Assembly (NCBI GenBank): GCA_943912335.1
Contig: CALTUD010000016.1
Span: forward strand, 1-64,000
Direction: 5' to 3'
DNA: 64,000 nucleotides
From: an uncultured Acetobacteraceae bacterium
GTDB lineage: Bacteria; Pseudomonadota; Alphaproteobacteria; Acetobacterales; Acetobacteraceae
Part shown: positions 58,342 to 64,000 of the stretch, piece after piece
Position numbering within the stretch: position 1 is the stretch's first letter
Layout: every line of letters begins with the position of its first letter
The notes under the pieces: generated by a model
Told to the model about the DNA's origin: nothing
Databases searched by the model: none
The model's input: the letters and a program-made list of their open reading frames with translations, nothing else
Position numbers and translations under genes: made by a program

Positions 58342-58740
58342 TCAGAAGACCCGGCACAGAACCTCGCCGCCAACATTGGCAGCGCGGGCTTCCGCATCGG
58401 ACAGGACGCCTCGCGGCGTGGACAGGATCGAGACGCCGAGCCCGGCATAGACGCGGGGCAGCTCCTTGATCTTCGAATAAACGCGACGGCCCGGCTTGGA
58501 CACGCGGTGGATCTCTTTGATCACCGGCTCGCCGTCCGTGTACTTCAGCTCGATGCGCAGCTGGGCGATGCCCGTGCGGATCTCTTCGACCTGGAAGCCA
58601 CGGATATAGCCCTCGCGACGCAGCGCCTCGAGGACGTTGGCGCGCAGCTTGGACGCGGGCGCAACGCAGGCCGCGTGACGCGAGCGCTGAGCATTGCGGA
58701 TGCGGGTGAGCATATCACCCAGCGGATCAGACATGGACAT
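58342..58740 (-). CDS. rpsH: 30S ribosomal protein S8
   Basis: Protein of 132 residues. SDPLGDMLTRIRNAQ at the start and GLGVSILSTPRGVLSDAEAR near the end are diagnostic. S8 binds 16S rRNA and in E. coli represses the spc operon mRNA. The start is the ATG at 58740 or the one at 58734, two codons later. Confidence 0.98.
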   Translation of the reverse strand: MSMSDPLGDMLTRIRNAQRSRHAACVAPASKLRANVLEALRREGYIRGFQVEEIRTGIAQLRIELKYTDGEPVIKEIHRVSKPGRRVYSKIKELPRVYAGLGVSILSTPRGVLSDAEARAANVGGEVLCRVF

Positions 58741-58752
58741 AAGTCGTGCCCC

Positions 58753-59058
58753 TTACCAGCTCGACTTGACCATGCCCGGAATCTGGCCGGTGCTCGCCAG
58801 ATCGCGCAGGGCGACACGGCAGAGGCCGAACTTCCGGTAATTGGCGCGCGAGCGACCCGTCAGCTTGCAGCGCAGGCGCACGCGAACGCGCGACCCGTTG
58901 CGCGGCAGCTCGGCCAGCTTCAACGATGCTTCGAACCGGTCTTCCACGGGAAGAGTCCGGTCCATGACGATGTTCTTCAGGGCCGTCCGCTTGCCCTTGT
59001 CGCGGGCCGCCATGTGCTCACGCTTGGCGTTGCGGTTGACCTGTGATGTCTTGGCCAT
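58753..59058 (-). CDS. rpsN: 30S ribosomal protein S14
   Basis: Protein of 101 residues of the zinc-free type: the region RCKLTGRSRANYRKFGLCR lacks the two CxxC pairs of the short zinc form. The start MAKTSQVNRN at 59058 gives the normal length. A 98-bp gap separates it from rplE. Confidence 0.97.
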   Translation of the reverse strand: MAKTSQVNRNAKREHMAARDKGKRTALKNIVMDRTLPVEDRFEASLKLAELPRNGSRVRVRLRCKLTGRSRANYRKFGLCRVALRDLASTGQIPGMVKSSW

Positions 59059-59156
59059 GCCTTGTCCTATCTCCCGGAACCTGCCGGGCCAGCCCCGGTG
59101 GTCTTCCAAATCAGAGTCAAACGGTTGAACGCGGATATCCCGCCGGATGCAGCCTC

Positions 59157-59726
59157 TTACGAGGCCGCGAACGGCAGATCGAACGCCTTCAACAGAGCCT
59201 TCGCCTCGGCATCGGTCTTCGCGGTCGTCACGAAGATGATGTCCATGCCGCGGATCTGGTCCACCTTATCGTAGTCAATCTCAGGAAACACAATCTGTTC
59301 CTTGAGACCCATCGCAAAATTTCCGCGACCGTCGAAGCCCTTGTTCGCCGGAAGACCGCGGAAGTCGCGCACGCGCGGCAAAGCGATCGTCACCAGACGG
59401 TCCAGGAATTCGTACATCTGCGCGCGACGCAGCGTCACCTTCGTGCCGATCGGCAGACCCTCGCGGATCTTGAAGCCGGCGATCGCCTTCTTCGCCACCG
59501 TCTTCACCGGCTTCTGGCCGGCGATGAGGGTCAGCTCGGCAACGGCGGCGTCGAGCTTCTTCTGGTCGCCGGCGGCCTCGCCCACGCCCATGTTGATGAC
59601 GATCTTCTCGAGACGAGGAACCTGCATCACGTTCTTGTAGCCGAACTGCTCGCGCAGCTGGCCACGAAGCTGATCGTTGTAGCGCTGCTGCAGACGAGGC
59701 AGAGCGCGGGTTTCAGTGTCGGACAT
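59157..59726 (-). CDS. rplE: 50S ribosomal protein L5
   Basis: Protein of 189 residues. YKNVMQVPRLEKIVINMGVG, FKIREGLPIGTKVTLR and GMDIIFVTTAKTDAEAKALL are diagnostic. L5 binds 5S rRNA and contacts the P-site tRNA. Confidence 0.98.
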   Translation of the reverse strand: MSDTETRALPRLQQRYNDQLRGQLREQFGYKNVMQVPRLEKIVINMGVGEAAGDQKKLDAAVAELTLIAGQKPVKTVAKKAIAGFKIREGLPIGTKVTLRRAQMYEFLDRLVTIALPRVRDFRGLPANKGFDGRGNFAMGLKEQIVFPEIDYDKVDQIRGMDIIFVTTAKTDAEAKALLKAFDLPFAAS

Positions 59727-59736
59727 GCCTGCCTCC

Positions 59737-60057
59737 TCAGCTCTCGATGATTTCGCCGGTCGCCTTGGCGACGCGGACCTTGCGGCCGCCCTCGAGCACG
59801 CGGAAACCGACCTTGGTCGGCTTGCCGCTCTTGGGATCGACCAGCTTCAGGTTCGACAGATGCACCGGCGCTTCGCGCTCGATGATGCCACCCGGCTCGC
59901 CCATGCGGGTCGGCTTCTGGTGCTTCTTGGCAATCGCCACGCCGCGCACGACCGCCTTCTCGGTGGTCGGCGACACGGACAGAACCTCGCCCTGGGTGCC
60001 CTTGGACGACCCGGAGATCACGACGACCTGGTCGCCCTTCTTGATGCGCGCAGCCAT
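59737..60057 (-). CDS. rplX: 50S ribosomal protein L24
   Basis: Protein of 106 residues with the KOW motif KKGDQVVVISGSSKGTQGEV and the block GGIIEREAPVHLSNLKLVDP. L24 starts assembly of the large subunit. The ATG at 60057 overlaps the rplN stop (ATGA). Confidence 0.98.
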   Translation of the reverse strand: MAARIKKGDQVVVISGSSKGTQGEVLSVSPTTEKAVVRGVAIAKKHQKPTRMGEPGGIIEREAPVHLSNLKLVDPKSGKPTKVGFRVLEGGRKVRVAKATGEIIES

Positions 60058-60425
60058 CACAGCACCTCCGGCGCCAGCGAGATGATCTTCATGAACTTGC
60101 GGGCGCGCAGCTCGCGCACGACCGGGCCGAAGATACGGGTTCCAATCGGCTCGGACTGCTTGTTGATCAGCACGGCAGCGTTGCGATCGAAGCGGATCGC
60201 GCTTCCGTCCGCGCGGCGCACCGGGAAGGAGGTCCGAACGATCACCGCCTGGTGCACGTCGCCCTTCTTCACCTTGCCACGAGGAATCGCTTCCTTGATG
60301 GAAACGACGATCACGTCGCCGACCGAGGCGGTCTTCCGCTTGGAACCGCCCAGCACCTTGATGCACTGCACCCGACGCGCACCGCTGTTGTCGGCAACGT
60401 CCAGGTTGGTCTCGGGATGGATCAT
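60057..60425 (-). CDS. rplN: 50S ribosomal protein L14
   Basis: Protein of 122 residues, the invariant length for L14. LDVADNSGARRVQCIKVLGG, VVSIKEAIPRGKVKKGDV and GTRIFGPVVRELR are diagnostic. Coupled to rplX. Confidence 0.99.
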   Translation of the reverse strand: MIHPETNLDVADNSGARRVQCIKVLGGSKRKTASVGDVIVVSIKEAIPRGKVKKGDVHQAVIVRTSFPVRRADGSAIRFDRNAAVLINKQSEPIGTRIFGPVVRELRARKFMKIISLAPEVL

Positions 60426-60439
60426 TGGTCTCTAGCCCC

Positions 60440-60721
60440 TCAGGCGGACGCGGCGTCGGTGGTCGCCACGGCGTCGCCCATCGGCGTGCCGTTGCGGTTC
60501 ACGACGGTCCACGTCTTGCGCTTGCTGATCGGTGGGCACTCGATGATGCGCACCGTGTCACCGACCTTGCACTCGTTCAGTTCGTCATGCGCCGCGTACT
60601 TCTTCGAGCGACGGATGAACTTCTTGTAGAGCGGATGGATCACGCGGCGATCGACCAGGACCGTCACGGTCTTGTCCATCTTGTCGCTGGTCACCCGCCC
60701 CGTGAGGACGCGCCTAGGCAT
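60440..60721 (-). CDS. rpsQ: 30S ribosomal protein S17
   Basis: Protein of 93 residues. MPRRVLTGRVTSDKMDKTVT, KKFIRRSKKYAAHDE and GDTVRIIECPPISKRKTWTV match S17. The start at 60721 replaces a longer frame whose N-terminus falls in rpmC. Confidence 0.98.
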   Translation of the reverse strand: MPRRVLTGRVTSDKMDKTVTVLVDRRVIHPLYKKFIRRSKKYAAHDELNECKVGDTVRIIECPPISKRKTWTVVNRNGTPMGDAVATTDAASA

Positions 60722-60734
60722 CGCCCAACTCCTC

Positions 60735-60962
60735 TCAGGACTTCGCCGCGGCGGACGCCGCAGCTTTCTTGTTCGCATGCTGAACGGTCTTCAGGCGCGC
60801 GATCTCGCGACGCACCTCACGAACGCGGCCCGCACCTTCGACCTGCCCAACCGCACGCTGGAAGCGCAGGTTGAACTGCTCCTTCTTGAGATCGAGCAGA
60901 AGCGTGTTCAGCTCGTCCTCGCTCTTCGCCCGAAGCTCGGACGGCTTTGTCGCCTTGGCCAT
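60735..60962 (-). CDS. rpmC: 50S ribosomal protein L29
   Basis: Protein of 75 residues. LRAKSEDELNTLLLDLKKEQ, FNLRFQRAVGQVEGAGRVR and VRREIARLKTV are typical. L29 lies at the peptide exit tunnel. Confidence 0.97.
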   Translation of the reverse strand: MAKATKPSELRAKSEDELNTLLLDLKKEQFNLRFQRAVGQVEGAGRVREVRREIARLKTVQHANKKAAASAAAKS

Positions 60963-60963
60963 C

Positions 60964-61380
60964 TTATGCCTCTCCGATGCGGGTGACGAACTTGGTCTTG
61001 ATCGGCAGCTTCGCGGCGCCGAGCGCCAGAGCCTGCTTCGCGACCTCGACCGGCACGCCGTCGATCTCGAACATCACGCGACCCGGCTTCACGCGGGCCA
61101 CCCAATATTCCGGCGAACCCTTGCCGGAGCCCATGCGGACTTCGGCAGGCTTCGTGGACACGGGCAGATCCGGGAAGATCCGGATCCACACGCGGCCGGC
61201 GCGCTTCATAGCGCGGGTGATCGCGCGACGCGAGGCCTCGATCTGGCGCGCGGTGACGCGCTCCGGCTCGAGCGCCTTCAGGCCGAACGCGCCGAAATTC
61301 AGCGTCGTGCCGCCCTTGGCCAGCCCATGAATGCGGCCCTTATGGGCCTTGCGGTACTTCGTCCGCTTCGGGGAAAGCAT
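60964..61380 (-). CDS. rplP: 50S ribosomal protein L16
   Basis: Protein of 138 residues. MLSPKRTKYRKAHKGR, GSGKGSPEYWVARVKPGRV and ALGAAKLPIKTKFV are diagnostic. L16 is near the A-site tRNA. It ends one base before rpmC. Confidence 0.99.
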   Translation of the reverse strand: MLSPKRTKYRKAHKGRIHGLAKGGTTLNFGAFGLKALEPERVTARQIEASRRAITRAMKRAGRVWIRIFPDLPVSTKPAEVRMGSGKGSPEYWVARVKPGRVMFEIDGVPVEVAKQALALGAAKLPIKTKFVTRIGEA

Positions 61381-61418
61381 GTTCTTCTACCTCTAACCGG
61401 CGGCCTGGCGCCTTGATC

Positions 61419-62096
<678 letters not shown>

Positions 62097-62099
62097 GGT

Positions 62100-62516
62100 T
62101 CAGGCCGCCTTCTGCTTGGGCGCGGAGTCCGGCGCCGTTTCGGCCTTCGCCTTCTCGGCCACGACGATCTTCAGATGGCTGAAGAACTTCTCGATGCGCG
62201 CCGAGCGGCCGCGGCCACGGGCATGGAACCGACGCATGACGATCGACTTGCCGACCTCGGCATGGGTGACGACCAACTGATCGACATCCAGCTGATGGTT
62301 GTTCTCGGCATTGGCGATCGCGCTTTCCAGCGTCTTCTTCACCTGCAACGCGATGCGGCGCTTGCTGAAGGTCAGCGTGGCCACGGCCTGCGACGCCGGC
62401 TGGTTGCGGATCAGACCTGCCACCAGGTTCAGCTTGCGCGGGCTGACGCGGATGTTGCGCGTGATCGCCTGCGCCTCGGTCTCGCCGAGCGCACGCGGAT
62501 GCTTGGGCTTGCTCAT
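62100..62516 (-). CDS. rplV: 50S ribosomal protein L22
   Basis: Protein of 138 residues. The core KLNLVAGLIRNQPASQAVAT, LESAIANAENNHQLDVDQLV and RRFHARGRGRSARIEK is L22. An Ala/Lys-rich tail of about 20 residues follows. L22 lines the exit tunnel. The ATG overlaps the rpsS stop. Confidence 0.98.
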   Translation of the reverse strand: MSKPKHPRALGETEAQAITRNIRVSPRKLNLVAGLIRNQPASQAVATLTFSKRRIALQVKKTLESAIANAENNHQLDVDQLVVTHAEVGKSIVMRRFHARGRGRSARIEKFFSHLKIVVAEKAKAETAPDSAPKQKAA

Positions 62517-62791
62517 CCCCGCCTCGCCTTCTTGTCGGAGGAATGCCCCGTGAAGGTGCGCGTCGGCGAGAACTCGCCGAACTTGTGTCCGACCATGTTC
62601 TCGTTGACCTGCACCGGCAGGAACTTGTGACCGTTATAAACGCCGAAGACCAGACCGACGAACTGCGGCAGGATCGTGGAACGACGCGACCAGATCTTGA
62701 TCACCTCGTTACGACCCGACGCGCGCGACGCCTCGGCCTTGTTCAACAAATACCCGTCCACGAACGGGCCTTTCCAGACGGAACGTGCCAT
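62513..62791 (-). CDS. rpsS: 30S ribosomal protein S19
   Basis: Protein of 92 residues. MARSVWKGPFVDGYLL, IKIWSRRSTILPQFVGLVFG and VNENMVGHKFGEFSPTRTF are diagnostic. Four-base overlap with rplV. Confidence 0.99.
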   Translation of the reverse strand: MARSVWKGPFVDGYLLNKAEASRASGRNEVIKIWSRRSTILPQFVGLVFGVYNGHKFLPVQVNENMVGHKFGEFSPTRTFTGHSSDKKARRG

Positions 62792-62806
62792 CTCTGTTCG
62801 TGCCTC

Positions 62807-63637
62807 TTACTTGCCGGTCTTGCGACGGCGGATGATGAGGGCGTCGGTGCGCTTGTTGGTGCGCGTCTTGTAGCCCTTGGTCGGCTTGCCCCACGGGGTG
62901 ACCGGATGACGGCCGCCCGAGGTGCGGCCTTCGCCGCCGCCGTGCGGATGGTCGACCGGGTTCATCACCACGCCGCGGTTATGCGGACGACGGCCCATCC
63001 AGCGGGCGCGACCGGCCTTGCCGAAGCTCTGGTTCATGTTGTCCGGGTTGGACACGGCGCCCACGGTCGCCATGCACTCGCCGCGAACGACACGAAGCTC
63101 GCCCGACTGCAGCTTGATCTGCGCGTAGCCGCTATCCTTGCCGACGAGCTGGGCATAGGTGCCCGCCGAACGCGCGACCTTGCCGCCGGCGCCCTGCTTC
63201 AGCTCGATGTTGTGCACGATAGTGCCGACCGGAATGGCCGCCAGCGGCATCGCGTTGCCCGGCTTGATGTCGACGCGCGCGCCGGCGATGACCTGGTCAC
63301 CCGCCTTGATGCGCTGCGGCGCCAGGATGTAGGCCAGCTCGCCGTCCGCGTACTTCACCAGCGCGATGAACGCGGTGCGGTTCGGGTCGTATTCCAGACG
63401 CTCGATCGTGCCGACGACGTCGAACTTGCGACGCTTGAAGTCGACATAACGGTAGGACTGCTTGTGCCCGCCGCCACGGAACCGGGACGTGGTGCGACCG
63501 TGGTTGTTACGGCCGCCGGTCTTGTTCTTGCCTTCGGTCAGCGTCTTGACCGGCTTGCCCTTCCACAGCTCCTTGCGGTCGATCAGGACCGTGCCGCGAA
63601 GCGACGCTGTGACGGGCTTGAAATGCTTCAGTGCCAT
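62807..63637 (-). CDS. rplB: 50S ribosomal protein L2
   Basis: Protein of 276 residues. NNHGRTTSRFRGGGHKQSYR, the peptidyl-transferase-proximal RGVVMNPVDHPHGGGEGRT and the C-terminal KTRTNKRTDALIIRRRK are diagnostic of L2. Confidence 0.99.
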   Translation of the reverse strand: MALKHFKPVTASLRGTVLIDRKELWKGKPVKTLTEGKNKTGGRNNHGRTTSRFRGGGHKQSYRYVDFKRRKFDVVGTIERLEYDPNRTAFIALVKYADGELAYILAPQRIKAGDQVIAGARVDIKPGNAMPLAAIPVGTIVHNIELKQGAGGKVARSAGTYAQLVGKDSGYAQIKLQSGELRVVRGECMATVGAVSNPDNMNQSFGKAGRARWMGRRPHNRGVVMNPVDHPHGGGEGRTSGGRHPVTPWGKPTKGYKTRTNKRTDALIIRRRKTGK

Positions 63638-63653
63638 CGAACTCTACCCCGCG

Positions 63654-63989
63654 TCAGGCCAGCCGCGCGGAGAGGTCGATCGACTGACCCTCAGCAAGCT
63701 GCACGAACGCCTTCTTGACGTCGGAACGAACACCCGGACGACCACGGAACCGCTTGGTCTTGCCCTTCTGCACCAGCGTATTGACCGCCAGCACCTTCAC
63801 GCCGAACAGACCCTCGACCGCCGCCTTGATCTGCGGCTTGGTCGCGTCGATCGCGACGCGGAACACGACCTGGTTCTTCTCGGACAGCGCGGTCGCCTTC
63901 TCGGTGATCACCGGAGCGCGGACGACGTCGAACATCGCCTCGCGCGACATGCGCTCCGCCTGACGGCGGATGGCCAGAATGTCGGTCAT
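63654..63989 (-). CDS. rplW: 50S ribosomal protein L23
   Basis: Protein of up to 111 residues. FDVVRAPVITEKATALSEKN, ATKPQIKAAVEGLFGVKVLA and GKTKRFRGRPGVRSDVKKAF are diagnostic. L23 is the docking site for SRP and trigger factor. The ATG at 63989 overlaps the apparent rplD stop. The ATG at 63950 (MSREAMFDVV) would give the more usual N-terminus. Confidence 0.97.
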   Translation of the reverse strand: MTDILAIRRQAERMSREAMFDVVRAPVITEKATALSEKNQVVFRVAIDATKPQIKAAVEGLFGVKVLAVNTLVQKGKTKRFRGRPGVRSDVKKAFVQLAEGQSIDLSARLA

Positions 63990-64000
63990 GCCAGGCGCTC
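63986..64000 (-). CDS. rplD: 50S ribosomal protein L4, last codons only (partial)
   Basis: Four codons and a TGA that overlaps the rplW ATG (ATGA). Identified only from gene order: rplD precedes rplW in S10 operons. The rest lies outside the window. Confidence 0.5.
   Translation of the reverse strand, partial: ERLA

Overview
The window is one continuous, GC-rich bacterial chromosome segment with dense coding on both strands. It has no tRNA or rRNA gene, insertion sequence, prophage or CRISPR array that I can see. The gene content points to an alphaproteobacterium, most likely an acetic acid bacterium (Acetobacteraceae). It carries a membrane-bound PQQ glucose dehydrogenase coupled to a secreted lactonase, the cell-cycle methylase CcrM coupled to rnhB, a ribosomal superoperon without rpmJ after secY, and several small DUF1328/CsbD envelope-stress proteins. 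The species assignment is an inference from gene content only.

Layout. 1-4.7 kb: an emrAB-type drug efflux pair and an MsbA-like ABC exporter. 4.7-14 kb: cca and a DUF1285 gene facing a tightly coupled moxR / DUF58 / BatA-DUF4159 / vWA operon. 14-16.3 kb: an NnrU-like protein and an alpha/beta hydrolase, divergent from a TetR regulator, with tandem operator-like palindromes between them. 16.3-18.7 kb: an AT-rich non-coding patch, then tspO, a secreted ankyrin-like protein and rhtA. 19-22.8 kb: a PLP decarboxylase divergent from an ArsR-type regulator, a SOUL lipoprotein, tenA and a tiny lipoprotein gene just before tenA. 22.9-26.6 kb: rnhB-ccrM, a CsbD-like protein and a DHA2 transporter. 27-37 kb: an RND pump (mdtA-mdtB-mdtC-outer membrane factor) and DUF3147. 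37-39.9 kb: DUF1328, a second CsbD-like protein, a zinc metallopeptidase and a glycosyltransferase. 39.9-43.5 kb: lactonase and gcd. 43.7-49.2 kb: a probable four-gene operon of DUF2126 transglutaminase, slipin, DnaQ-like exonuclease and FosX. 49.3-51.1 kb: a BON-LysM protein and a polyol-type MFS permease.

51.3-64 kb (all minus strand): the S10-spc-alpha ribosomal cluster in the order [rplD]-rplW-rplB-rpsS-rplV-rpsC-rplP-rpmC-rpsQ-rplN-rplX-rplE-rpsN-rpsH-rplF-rplR-rpsE-rpmD-rplO-secY-adk, then a strong internal promoter and a structured leader, then rpsM-rpsK-rpoA-rplQ and a terminator.

Several genes begin at GTG or TTG codons that overlap the stop of the gene before, so starts were set from overlaps, Shine-Dalgarno (SD) matches and family lengths. 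No wholly new system is evident. The best leads are the transglutaminase/slipin/exonuclease/FosX operon, the long Ser/Gly/Ala insert in MdtC, the operator-like palindromes beside TetR, ArsR, emrA and mdtA, the small lipoprotein coupled to tenA, and the rpsM promoter-leader.
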